Positions 51,032-62,574 of a stretch of DNA of 64,000 bases are shown in pieces. The notes beneath the pieces were generated by a model that was not told where the DNA came from, ran no database searches, and was given only the letters and a program-made list of their open reading frames with translations. The first letter of the stretch is position 1; each line of letters opens with the position of its first letter. The position numbers and the translations under genes were made by a program. The stretch is from NCBI GenBank assembly GCA_032358255.1, contig JAULBX010002556.1, positions 80,546 to 144,545 of the forward strand, in the 5' to 3' direction. Source of the stretch: Heterotrichella gracilis. Taxonomy: Eukaryota; Sar; Xanthophyceae; Tribonematales; Xanthonemataceae.

Positions 51032-53876
51032 TTACACATTCAATTTTGGACCTGCGTGACAAGACGTTACTCAAATGCCTGCCTCCATGACCAGATCAGC
51101 ATCTTGGGTATAGCATTATCAAGCATTATCAGTACCCTACAAAGTATGCAAAACACAATGCAAACCGGTGCAAGCACGTGCCAGACCATGTTATCTTGCT
51201 GAATGCAATAATTGATCGTACACATGGCAGGCAAACTTATACAGTGCAGATTTGGAGCATCCAATGGACTTACATGCGCTGTTGAGAGGCCCAGAAATGC
51301 TGAACATCAACGATTTTGGAGCAAATGCAAACACGCTGGAGGGCGCCGTGAAGCTGCATGTGTCTCCGCTGCATTTTGTGAAGTCAAAGCTGCGTGACTG
51401 CAATTTACTGACTGCAGTGGCTGCTTGTGTGGCATTCACCCTGAAGAAACTGAATTTGGTGGTGCCGATAGCTTGTTGGCAATTGCTATAAAACGTCAGC
51501 TTGCTGCCGCATGCCGCATAATTCAGCCCAGTGTTGAGGCAAGTGCAGGCTGCTTGAATCGAAGTCAGGCTGCCCAAAGCCTGCATAGACCACAGAGTCG
51601 GTATTCACACCAAAAACCATGCTGTGATGCTGATCAAGCACCAGGAACCAGCATGCGCATAACCCAATTACCTTGGTCGAAGTTGCCAAATCTATCGTAG
51701 TGTTGAATTTTGCAAGCTGCTGGGTCCAAGTTGAAGAGAACTTGGTGCACTTCTTAGAAGTGCCACACAGGTTCACATCGCACCTCACTGTGGGCTCTGC
51801 AACAAGCAACCAACCACGAACAGGTCAGCAGTGGTGGGTTGTGCGGCTGTTCTGGAACAGATTCATGCTTGGCAATGCGATCCCAGGTATGGACACACAA
51901 ATATATTCAATGCCATCCTAGGGAGGCTTGGCAATGCGATCCCAGGGATGGACCAACGTTTGCGATTCAACCAGGGACAGGGAGGCTACACCCACCTGAG
52001 AACAATGTTTGGTCAACCAGCACATCCAGTGCGTTATTTGTGGCGACCAGGGCTTTCGAGGTGGTGGGAATAGTAAAAGTGCAAGCCTTTGAGGGCGTGC
52101 AGGTGCTCAGCCCCTGTGGCCCTGTGAGTTTTGCCATGCTGCCCTTGCTACCACGCACGATGAGTGTTGCATTGCTCAAAGAGCTCTGGCATGAAGCTGC
52201 ATCAGCTGAACACGTGCACTTCACTGAGAAAGCCCTCGCTGTCCCATTCCATGCCTGCGCATCCCATGTGGGCAGTATGAGGTGTCGAGAGGTGCCGGCA
52301 TGTAGGCTCCATGGAATTCAAGGCATAAGAAAACGGCAAACGCAATGCAGCAAGCTGGCAGCAGGTGTTCTGTCATTGCTTTCAGCCGCACAGTGCATGG
52401 CACGCTAAACCCTAAACCCTACCGTGCGCTCGTAGTTGCGGCTTGAGTACGCCTGGCGCGCTGTTGAGGACCATGACACCACCCAGCTGGTATTGATGAA
52501 TTTCTTCTTGCTGTTCAGCGCTTTGACAGTGCAAGTGATATCAGCTGCACATGCGGCACACGTGTACTGGGTACATGTGAGTGGGTGGGAGGAAGCACAG
52601 ACACAGCTGGACAATGTGTGGCTGATGTGCTGCAAACAGAGCAGAGCGAGCACAGGGAACAAGCTAGTCCTTGCCGTTCATACGGCGTGGGTTGCAACTG
52701 CAAGGATGGCTAGAGCTGTACAGTGCTGCAGCACTCACATCTGCACTTGTCCTTGCCCTTGTACCACTTGCAGCTCGGGGTTGTACTGCCCACATCTGTC
52801 ACACAAGCGCCGTCGCCTCGTATCATTGAGTTGTCTTTCAACCCATAGGTGTAGGAGTCAACGCAATTCTGGGTTGGCTGATCTGCCACCACTGCACGCA
52901 ATGTCACATGTCACAATCCGATGTAGCCCTAAACCCTAAACCCTAACCGTTTGTGCGGCAACTTGTTGCGTACAGGCTCAAGTGCCAGACAACAAGCTAC
53001 AGGCAGAAAGGCAAGTGATGCTCAGCACTTACGCATGCAGTAATCCCACGCTTGTCCATTCTGGTCGAAGAACGGTTGCGTGGCGCAGGTTTTTGGGTCC
53101 ACATTGCAGCGGGCTGTGGTGGAGTCTGGCCCCGAGTACAGGCACTTCCCTGCCCCCGAATTCCAGAGCACCTGGCCATTGTACGTTGATGAAACCACAG
53201 GCAGGTAGCTGCATAGGCAGCCGTTGACTGTTGTTGCGCCGGCAGCTGCAGCACACCACAGACAGCTGTGAGCACACGGTACGACACGTGTGCTTGGACC
53301 CTCGTCATGGCAGCACAGTTGTGACTATCCTGCTCACCTCGAATCAGCTTCTTGGTCTGCTTGTTGAATAGGTCGCCTGTATGAAGGGAGTGGACGGTTG
53401 GTACACTTGAGGCAAGTATGCTTACAGGTGGCAAACAAGAGCGCTCAACCACTCACCAACAGCGTTGAACCCATATGCTGTGGAAGCCTGCAAGGCAAGG
53501 GGGCAACTAGTCAGTACAGGGGGTGAAGAATGTGCCTCCAGAAGAGTGTTGCAGCGTATTTTGGGACACCAAGGACTGTGCAGCAGGTGGTGCATACGAA
53601 TCCACCTCCACGGAATGAGTCATGGGGTGGAGGTGGCAAGGCATTGCAGGGCACCTCCACACGGCACAACTGCTTAGTGTTGACAGCGTTCACATAGGGT
53701 GTGTAACTTTGCGTCTTCAGGCACACTCTTTGCTCAGGAGATAGTGCGAGGCGACACCACCAGCCAGAGTTCACCCACACAGGTTGAAACGTGGCAGGGT
53801 GAAATGTAAGTCCATGCGCGTGTGGGCTCACCGTTAGACAAGCCAACAGCAACCCCACGGTGAAGGAAAAACCCAT
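51032..53876 (-). CDS. Secreted cysteine-rich protein of unknown family
   Basis: Ten exons: 53876-53655, 53487-53457, 53376-53338, 53245-53033, 52891-52739, 52544-52423, 52254-51996, 51796-51672, 51580-51274, 51051-51032. They sum to 496 residues. The ATG at 53876 starts a clear signal peptide (SFTVGLLLACLTVS, ending near PHAHG). The mature part has over 30 cysteines and N-glycosylation sites (NTSW, NATL, NTTI, NATQ). Two regions look like repeats of one module, each with CXC near the start and C..(4)..C-[TS]-F-T before its end: CTCSADAASC with CTPSKACTFTIP, and CTCLNTGLNYAAC with CSGDTCSFTAP. This suggests a wall, matrix or surface protein. I do not recognise the family; pherophorin-like and lectin-like folds were considered without a match. 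The end of exon 1 and the last tiny exon are the weakest calls. Confidence 0.7.
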
Positions 53877-54598
53877 ACTGTTAACGGGGTACCACCTCCC
53901 ACAAGTGATAGGGCGCAAGTGGCAGAGTGGGCTGTGGCGCTAGTGATTGCTAGGTGCCTTGCTTTCCAGTGGCGAAGACTGGCAAGGGCGATACAGGGGT
54001 GCTGCGTACGAACCGCAGTACCAACCACAGGTGAAGATCGTGCTTCTCGCACGGAAGTGCGCCGATTTCAGCTGTGTCTAGCCAGAAACGTGGCACATGC
54101 ATACAGTGTCTAATACGCATGCATATCGATCTGGCTGAACCTCTGTCGGCTGGCAAGTGAACAGAGGCAGTAAGTGCTGGCAACTTTTGCACTGAGTGAG
54201 TGGTGGTAAGTACCAAGCTTTCAGAAAGGAGCAGAGCTTTGTATACAACTCTTGCGCTAGCGCGCCCACTGCATTTTCGCCCCGTGTCCACTCTACCGTA
54301 TTCAGCTGCCACCTGGCAACGCATTCAGGTGCCACTGGCAGTACCGCGGGTGCCCACGTCTTTGCATAGCTTAAACTTTGACTCTAAAGTCGAGGAAAAG
54401 AGTTCCTGCTGGCACCAGCAAACCCTTCGCCTGCATCCCGAACACTGCGCCTACAATCCTCTTCACACGTTCGGCATGTGCATGCGGCTAGGCTACCCAA
54501 CAGAGCTAGGTGGAGTATTTTGGCGTGCAATGTTTCTCCAGTGACTAGTTCGGGCAGCAATCACCCCGGTTGCCGTTTTGAGAAGGACACTCTGACAA
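53877..54598. promoter_or_regulatory. Divergent spacer upstream of two genes
   Basis: The cysteine-rich gene (minus) and the SPATA4-like gene (plus) diverge, so both promoters should be here. No gene is seen. Confidence 0.4.
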
Positions 54599-57520
54599 AT
54601 GGAGCAAGGCATCCCAAGAAATCTGCTGCGATGGTTGAACGGATTAGAGTTGACATATCCAGTGAAAAACCTGAAGAGGTATGTGTATAGCAGTGTCACA
54701 TACCTGTTATAGCTCCTTATGTTGAGACCCTTTCTTACCCTTTTTCCAACTGCCAATAGGGACTTCTCCAATGGTTTTCTGGTGGCCGAGATACTCAGCA
54801 GGTACTACCCACAAGCAGTCAGCATGCACTCCTTCTATTCAAGCACACAAAGCGAGAAGAAGAAGGCAAACTGGAGAATGGTTTCCAAGTTCTTCAAGGT
54901 CTGATTTGGCTTTGCAGAGGCAGTATGGCTGGCAGGCAAACACTGTTGTCCTTGAACTCTGAGCGCAGGGCCACCAAAGAGGGCGATACTGACAGTAACC
55001 TGTACTTGTCCTGCAGAAGCACGCCTTCGATGTGTCAGACTACGAGGTTTCGGAGATAGCAGACAACAACCCAGATGCCACAGTGAAGCTCCTGCAGAAA
55101 CTGTACAACGTCATGCACAGAGTCCAGTTGCCAGGAAATGCAATACACAGATCAGCCGGCATGTTTCAAAGTGATCAGCCCAATACTATGTCAGATACAT
55201 ATGAGGTAAATGCAAATATTTGAACAGTCCATTTTCACACTGGGCGCTGGTGCCAACACTCCTGCCGAGTGTGCTGGGATTACACAACTTGGTTTAGGGT
55301 TCAGGGTTCAGTATTTAGGTTGCGCACTCACTTTCCTGCCAATGCCATTGCCGCAGGATGACACGCCAAACATGCTGCCTCTGCCCCCAATCATGTCCAG
55401 CGCCCACGCCGGTGTGGTGTCGTTCCAGCAGTACGCAGATGCGCAGCCCTACTCCAAATTCCCAGGTGGTGGTGCCCACACAGGGGAGGCTGGTGCAGAC
55501 TTCATTGCGCCGGTGCTGCCCGCCTCTCCCGTGTTCCAGCGCCGCACACGCATAGTGAACCCCGAGGTCACCACCTCGCAAGTCAGCGCCACCTGGATAG
55601 CCCCAGCAGATGCGGCAGCTCATGCACCATCGCCACAGCCCCTTCCTTCAGTTCATGCCCAGCTTCCAGCAGCCCTGCCCCTGCACTCCAGCCTGTTCCC
55701 TTCCCACATAGGGGCCAGCCATGTGCAGCCAGGCGCACCCACCTCTATAGGTCACAGCGCGCCTCCTGGCCACTACCAGCAGGGCCTGCTGCCCGCCCTT
55801 CACAAGCTGCAGCAAGCTACAGCGGCTCTCAACAACAGCACCACAGCGCAGTCCCCTCCAAGGGCAACCATCATGGCAGCTTTGCCATTGCAGCACAGCC
55901 AGAGAGTGAACACCATGGCTGCCAGGTGTCCCCACGCACCCACCACCAGCTTGCACGCAAATCATGCTGGTGCGGCACTTGGTGCACACCGCAGCCCAAA
56001 ACACAGCGAAGCAAAGCGGCGCGGCTCCAAGCACATGCAGGATCAACAGCATGCAAGCGACCGTGGCCACTCCTACAGCCCTGGCAGGACAAGGAAGGAC
56101 CTTGAAGGGGGTAGGAGAGGTGGCAAGGAAAGCCATCCGGGGCACCTGCTCAAGCCCATACCAGACAGCAAACCCTTTGTCCCTCATGGCCCAAAATCAG
56201 TCCATGGTAGGGTCCAATTGCACACAAATCAGAGGAGTCCTGAGCAAGACCACAAAAGGGATGACAGGAGCCCTGAGAATAATCATCATCACAATTCTCC
56301 TCCTGCACATCACTGGGCGCAGGACCAGGATTGGGGCAGTGAAGTGACACTCGCTTTTGACAAACGGCCGCGCCCAGTCAATTTCAAGCCATACACATGT
56401 CAAGATTTCAGGTGTGTCATGGTTGCCCAGCATGAGACATGACGTGGTCATGCAGGATTGTATGATGGTGAATGCACCTGATTAGATTGCTGGATAATGG
56501 ATGTAGCATCAATAATGCAGTGTACTGGATGTGTGATGGATGTCGTGATTCACAAGTTTATTCCACCTATGCTATGGTGATGGCAGGGGGAAGCAATTTG
56601 ATGCCAAAGCCCTTGACAGCTATTGGGAGCTTGGGAGGCTTGGACCAGACTTGGAGACGGAGACCCTGCAAGCCAAGCGGGAAAGGCTGGCTCGCATCAA
56701 GGCTCTCGCTAAACAGGTCCGGCGAGCAAATGCTGAGAACATTGCAAAGGTATGCAGCAGATACCTTATGCTCCCCTCCCAAGCACCAGATGGCGATAGT
56801 GGTGCTAGGGAGCTAGTGAGGGGGGGCTAGAGTGCTAGAGCTAGTGAGGGGGGGCTAGAGTGCTAGAGAGCTAGTGAGGGTGGTGCTTGGGAGGGGGGGC
56901 CAATCAAGATTTCTTTTTTGCACCCCAAAAATTCACAAAAAAAATACTTCCACTTGCTAACAGCAACTGGCGCGTACATTTGTGCCGTGCTGGAGGACAT
57001 TTGCGTTTGATTTTCAATATTCTGTATTAAATATTGCGGTTAATTCCCCACTTTTTTCAATATTCTGTTGTAATTCTAATGCTGGTGCTTGCAGGCCAAG
57101 GAGGTGGCAGCATCCAGGCGGCCCGTTGCCAGTGCTCCTGAAGCTAGCTCAGTCAGGGACAGGGCATGGGCCTTTGCTGCCACTGTACCCAGGCCAACTA
57201 ACACTCGGCGGCTGAGCATGGTCAGTGAAAAGGTTGTAGATGGACACACACGCACAGCAGCAATGACAGGGGTCAACACACCAACCCACAAGGTTAACCA
57301 ATGGGGCTTCCCCATGGTGGGGCTGGTTTCGAGTACACCTACAAGGAGCGGGATGATGACACCAGTCAGCGTCAGCACACAACCAACAATTGCGCCACAG
57401 CACAGTTTTGGGGGCAATCTTGCTCGCCTGCAGTTGCAGCATGCAGCCGACCACCTTCAGGTTGAAAAAATCAAGCAGGATTTTGTTAGCAGGCGCACTA
57501 GGTTGTCCCAAACCCAGTAG
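54599..57520 (+). CDS. SPATA4-like protein with N-terminal CH domain
   Basis: Six exons: 54599-54678, 54760-54898, 55017-55205, 55357-56411, 56620-56749, 57095-57520, giving 672 residues. The N-terminal 135 residues match the CH-like domain of SPATA4/SPEF1 (CLAMP) proteins: PRNLLRWLNGLELTYPVKNL, DFSNGFLVAEILSRYYP and KLLQKLYNVMH. Such proteins bind microtubules in cilia and flagella. The middle 350 residues (exon 4) are low-complexity, rich in His, Pro, Ser and Ala. A charged coiled coil follows (ETETLQAKRERLARIKALAKQ). The start is the ATG at 54599, which keeps the conserved PRNLLRW; a shorter ATG at 54631 is out of that frame. The 3-prime end is uncertain: splicing from 57501 to 57638 would keep phase and replace the last residues with SILQEANLMINALAMNSF up to a stop at 57977. 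Confidence 0.82.
56785..56900. repeat. CTAGTGAGGGGGGGCTAGAG tandem repeats
   Basis: Three imperfect copies of a unit of about 35 bp, each containing CTAGTGAGGG and AGTGCTAGAG, in the last intron of the SPATA4-like gene. Around them, CCTCCCAAGCACCA and its inverse TGGTGCTTGGGAGG form an inverted repeat. Confidence 0.85.
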
Positions 57521-58550
57521 GCGCTTGGTATGTGCCACTAACATTGCGGAGTTGCTTTGCCGCCTTGTTCACGCGTTTGGCTGTAATTGTTGTTCTTTTC
57601 CTGTGGTTATTCAATAATTGTTAAAATTTCCGTACAGTATCCTTCAGGAAGCCAACCTGATGATCAATGCTTTGGCCATGAACTCGTTCAAGACTTGCAG
57701 GCTAATAAAGCACCGGCCGGGTCCTGGCGCATGGGGGTATCAAAGGTCAATGCATGAACATGGCCTGAAGGTGCTGAAAGGTGACCATAGCCTGTCACTG
57801 AGCAGAGCTCAAAGCCTGCAAACCTCTTGTTTGGTGCTGTTACAGCCCAGCAGTAACACAACACGTACGTGTGCGGCTCGTGGCCCAGGCAGTACAATTG
57901 GCATCATTCCACATGCAGTCACTCCGGGCTGTAATTTATGCAATTTTCTGTACACAATTGAACAAAAAATAAGATAGGCTGTTGTGTAGAATCGTTTCCT
58001 TGCATGTGTGTAGAAGCGCTGGGGAAACAAAATCACGGCTGTCAGTACTATGGCATTCCTTGACAACCCTGTCACAGTGAAGCCATAACCCTAGACAGCA
58101 GCTCAATATCACTGCATTGCAAAGTACTCTGGAAATAAAACACTGTGTGCAATTACTGAATACGGTAGCTATTGAATAGATAGTCCAGCTGCATTGCTGC
58201 CACTAAGTCCACTGCATCGCCTGCTGGAGCATGCGGCATTCTGTGATGGGGAAATAGGCTGTCGATGATGTAGGTTGAGGGACATGTGCAAAGCTGTCAC
58301 AGGGGTATTGACAAGCAAAAACGCCTCCCAAGCCATGGCGCAGGCGGTCGCATGGTATGCGGGGCCAGCCGATGGGTCACTGGATGCTGCAACATTGCAT
58401 TGCATGGATCAAATTGAGCAATCCAGGGCACAACAGCCCCCAGCTCTACAATGATGCTGGGGCGGTCAGTGGTCAAATTGCCAAACCCTCCCCACCCCAC
58501 CAACAGCTATTGCGCCCCCAGCATCCTCCCACTTCAGCTTTTAGCGCTCG
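57521..58550. other. Convergent spacer, with a possible last exon of the SPATA4-like gene
   Basis: 57638-57977 is open on the plus strand in the phase that would continue the SPATA4-like gene (see that entry). The rest holds no recognised feature; TIM22 ends at 58551 from the right. Confidence 0.45.
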
Positions 58551-59436
58551 TCAATGATCCATAAACTTGTCAATCAAGGCTGAAAATGCTGCAAAGGTGA
58601 CGCATCCTGCACACATCGCCTTTGGCCCAGCGCTGTAGGCCAGCGCACCCCCTGTGAAGCACCCAGCGTATATGCTGTTGTACCAGTCGTGCTTGGCTCG
58701 TATTTTTTCAGTCACACATTCTGAACCAGCAAACATGGCGCCCATGGCTCCAAAGCCCTTGGCGTATGACCTGCAGAGCATTAAACGAGTCACTCGGAGC
58801 AAACCAGGTGCATACAAGGGCCATTTCTTGATATTTTTATCCATTTAATTTTACATGTGCTCACGCCACACCATTTTAGTTGTGTGATAGAAAAATTTGG
58901 AACAAGCAGTTTGTTTTGCGGCGCATCCTTACCAGCTGCGTGTCCGAGCCGTGGACATCATCTGCTTCACGGTTTCTCGTACCGTCACGGTTTTCGTTGC
59001 ACCGAGGTTCCCATCCATCCCAACGCCCTGCATTACACAGCAGCATGACGTGACTGTGCAATTCACCAGCTAATTTCAGCTAGAACAATGGCCAGCAGAG
59101 CTCCTACTGGTAGAACTACCACTAGAAAGGCTTGCATTGCGGCACCAGTATAGGGCAAAAGCATGGGATTTGTGGACGCACCGCTCCATCCATGCTGCCC
59201 ATCACTATCCCAAACACGACGCCCAGGCCCATCCCCATGACTCCTGACAACCCGGTGCGGACAGCGCAGTTGTTCATCAGCTCCTCTTGCGCCATCTGCT
59301 CTGCGGAAGGCATCTGTATTTGCCTGTACTGCTTCTTCTGCTTAGGGGGCTTGGCTTCAGGTGGCTTGGGCTTATCTGCTTGTGGTACTTCACTGGCCTC
59401 CACCGCAAACTCCTCAAACCGCCCTGGCTCCCCCAT
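58551..59436 (-). CDS. TIM22: Mitochondrial inner membrane import channel TIM22
   Basis: Three exons, 59436-59182, 59027-58933 and 58770-58551, give 189 residues. TIM22 inserts carrier proteins into the mitochondrial inner membrane. The Tim17/22/23 fold shows glycine-rich membrane segments: LSGVMGMGLGVVFGIVMG, then FGAMGAMFAGSECVTEK, IRAKHDWYNSIYAGCFTGG and GPKAMCAGCVTFAAFSALID. The C-terminal half fits TIM22 better than TIM17 or TIM23. The N-terminal 50 residues are Lys/Pro/Glu-rich. The start chosen is the ATG at 59436; the frame stays open upstream to an AG near 59551, so an upstream exon adding about 38 residues or more is possible. Confidence 0.9.
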
Positions 59437-60119
59437 CCTGACTGCTAGGTGCTGGCCAAGCTCGCTCAGCTTGATCAAAACAGTAGTGTCTGCTAAGCAG
59501 GTAGTTTGCAGGTTGCCTTGCTCCAACAACTGCAGCAGATCGAAGCCTGCCACCAAAGGGTATGTTGAGTAATTAGGTTACGCGTTTTTTCCAGTCAACG
59601 GGTCCAGAAGTTGATAAGATCACTCGCTGTGCGTATCAACAAGGGGCTGCAATAATTATGCATGCATGCATTACAGATGGTGCGGGAATTTGCCTTACAG
59701 CAGAAAGCGACCAACGTTGGCAGTCATGAGTTGGCAGCTTTAGGCGGCTGGTCTAGTCTGTAACAGCACTTATCAGTGCCTGCAGGTGGGTTGTCACGGG
59801 GTCGTTGGTATGCCCTCAAAAAGTGAAGAAGTGGTGGCGCCAGTGCCCCACCCCAGGGATCTACGAGGTCCGGAAAATCGTCTAGGGACCAAACCCACCG
59901 TTTGCCCCAAAACGAAGGAATGCATTCACAGTGAAAAGCTCTTGGAGAGCGTCAGTCACAAAGTCCCTGCTGTGCCTAGACACATGAACCGTTTGTTACC
60001 GCTGTGTTACCTTGTTTGACAGCCTGCAACGTTGACGCCTTCTAAACGCCACCGTTCCCATCCACTGGTCCGATCTCTTCACATTCTGCAGAAGCAGCAA
60101 CCTGCTCAAAAAGGGGACA
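59437..60119. promoter_or_regulatory. Divergent spacer between TIM22 and the syntaxin gene
   Basis: Both promoters should lie here. A possible extra 5-prime part of TIM22 occupies the first 110 bp. No motif is recognised. Confidence 0.4.
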
Positions 60120-61649
60120 ATGCCTCCCGCGTTCAGTTCTGGCAGCTGTAGGGACAGGACTTCGGAGTTTCTGTCGGTGGTGGACAGGTTCCAAAAGCTT
60201 CAGGTGATGCTGGATGGGACTTGTACGAAGGGGGGGGACTTGCTGAGATCCCTGGCTCTAACTTGGGTAACATACCTTGCAGGGTGGACCTTCAACCTCA
60301 GGCACACAAGACCATGGAGGTGCGTAGCCTGGCTTTGGGTTTCGTGCAACCTTTGAGTGTCCAAGCCTGCAACAGGGTCCTCACGTCACTCACCCCATTC
60401 CAGGTGTCAGGCAAGGGCAAGGCAAGGACCATCCACAGTCTGAGTTCACCAAAAAGGCAGCCAAGATTGGGTTGGGGATCCACAGTACCTCGCAGAAATT
60501 GCAGAAGCTTGCTCAGTTGGCCAAACGGACCTCCATGTTTGATGACCCTGCTGGCGAGATCAGTGAGCTTTCAAACCTGATCAAGCAGGACATTGAGGCG
60601 CTGAAAACAGCTTGTGCAGAGCTGGAGCTGGTGTCAGGCAGCAGCAGGGAGCCCAACAGGCAGAGTGCAAACCACTCCCACACAGTTGTGGACAACTTGC
60701 GAACGCGACTGAAGGACACAACCAAGGAGTTCAAAGACATCCTCACGCTGCGCTCTGAGAACCTCAAAGTACATGAGGAGCGCAGGTCCATCTTTTCCAC
60801 TTCTGGACCTTCTCCACCAGTCTTTGGGTCAGGTAAACCACCATCATGGATGTTTTGCTTGGAACATTGTGCATGCATGCCATTGGACCTAAGCTGACTG
60901 TGGCTTTGCAGGCTTGCACAACGCCCTCCCCGCGCGTACGGCTGCAGGGCGTTCATCACAGAACCCGTTCAGGGTAAGTACCACACCGGATACCACCCAC
61001 GCTGCTACTTTACGCAGTTGCATCCTCTGAAGCAAGTTGTGTGCTCATGACAGGGGAACCTGCAGGGTGAGGCCTCCACTAGCGGCAGCCAATATGAGCA
61101 GTAAGTGTGCACTCTCGCATTACCGTATCCTGTGTTCACGACTCCATGAAATGGTTCTTGGATGTGATGGAGTGTAGCAGTGCTTTTTGTGCCTGACTTG
61201 GCCTTGTGTTTCTGCAGTACCCCCCTGCTGTCTCAGCAGTCTCAGCTGCTCGTTCCGCAAGAAAGCACGTACATGAACAGCCGAGCAGAGGCGTTGCAGC
61301 AAGTGGAGTCAACCATATTGGAGCTGGGCAGCATATTCCAACAGCTGGCACACATGGTAGGTGTTTGAGGCCGCTGTGTGAAAAGCTTTGCCTTTGTCAC
61401 GTTGTAACACCAGTCAGCCCAAAGATTGTTGCACAAACCTTGCTCTCTGCTCCTTAACAGGTCCAGGAGCAGGGCGAGCTGGCAGTGCGATTGGATGAGA
61501 ACGTGGATGATACGCTAGCAAACGTGGAGGGTGCCCAGGGGCAGCTGCTCAAGTACTTGAACAGCATATCGTCAAATCGATGGTTGATCATCCGGATCTT
61601 TGCGGTGCTGGCCCTCTTCCTCATTTTCTTCATAGTATTCATCGCCTAA
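60120..61649 (+). CDS. SYP31: Qa-SNARE syntaxin 5 (SYP31/SED5)
   Basis: Seven exons: 60120-60203, 60283-60319, 60404-60832, 60912-60973, 61054-61100, 61218-61356, 61461-61649. They sum to 328 residues. It is the Golgi Qa-SNARE for ER-Golgi and intra-Golgi fusion. The Sed5 N-terminal peptide is present (CRDRTSEFLSVV, residues 9-20). The Habc region has SEFTKKAAKIGLGIHSTSQK and LAKRTSMFDD, then LTLRSENLKVHEERRS. The SNARE motif runs from RAEALQQVESTILELG to DENVDDTLANVEGAQ with the central glutamine in FQQLAHMVQEQGEL. The C-terminal anchor is WLIIRIFAVLALFLIFFIVF. The tiny second exon (37 bp) is required by phase. Confidence 0.95.
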
Positions 61650-62574
61650 TCAATGCACAAGGACTACACCAGAACTGCAGCATTTGCCATGGTGCATTGT
61701 GAACTTTGGGTGAGTTTGGATCCCCTGATTATTGTCTTTGCGCAACGAATAGCTACTAGTTCACCCACCTGCGGCAGTATTGTGCCGTAGCAAGTATTTG
61801 GGACAGTCAGGTGGCATGGCAGATGCATTTAGTAGCAAAGGGCAGGACGCTGTCTCATGGTGGGTCCTGCGTCAGCAAAAGTGGGGTCATGAACACCGCC
61901 TGTGGCTGTGCAATGGGTTTCTGTTGGCAGCGAGGCCAGCGCGGAAAGATGTGACACTTGCTCTTAGGAAATTCCAGTGGCTTGTAAACATCACCTCTTT
62001 TATTCAGGCAGCATGACATATGGCATTGGTAATGTTGTGCCACAACAACGGACTGGGTCCAGTCAGCATGCCTCCCACGGCGTGTCACTTTTGTCTGCCT
62101 CATCATGATGTGGTGTGACAGGAGTCATCTTGGCTTTGCCTTGCAGAACAGCTGGCTGATACCTTGTATGGCTGCAACTCAAGCTTCATTCATGTCAGCG
62201 GTTCGTTTTCGAAGCACGCTTTCAGCGCCTGGTTTTACAAGTAGGGTTTATCAGGGGATGACAGGGTTTTGTGTCAGTGACATCAATTGAGAGGATTCGG
62301 TCAGGAGACTTGACAGACTTGAAAACGAACCATGACCCACATCCAGTCTACTTACTGGTTGCAGTGCCACTATTGGTTGTTTTTGTGAGCGCCCTGCTCT
62401 GTTCGGGTTCAACTCGCTCGCGGAATGCCATGCATGCCATACATTCTCCCTCACGAATGATGAACACACAGCATACACTTCCCCTTTTTTCAGCCTTGAT
62501 CACTTCGTTTATTTATTGCTGCTAAATCTGGGCGTGCCACAAGTGACCTGGATAGTAGTTTGAACACTTCCAGT
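61650..62574. other. Spacer between the syntaxin gene and CCDC61
   Basis: It holds the 3-prime region of the syntaxin gene and the promoter of CCDC61. No gene is recognised. Confidence 0.4.

Noticed and set aside
55648-56187. A minus-strand gene of 179 codons
   Set aside because: It is antisense to the low-complexity exon 4 of the SPATA4-like gene and shows no splice or family support.
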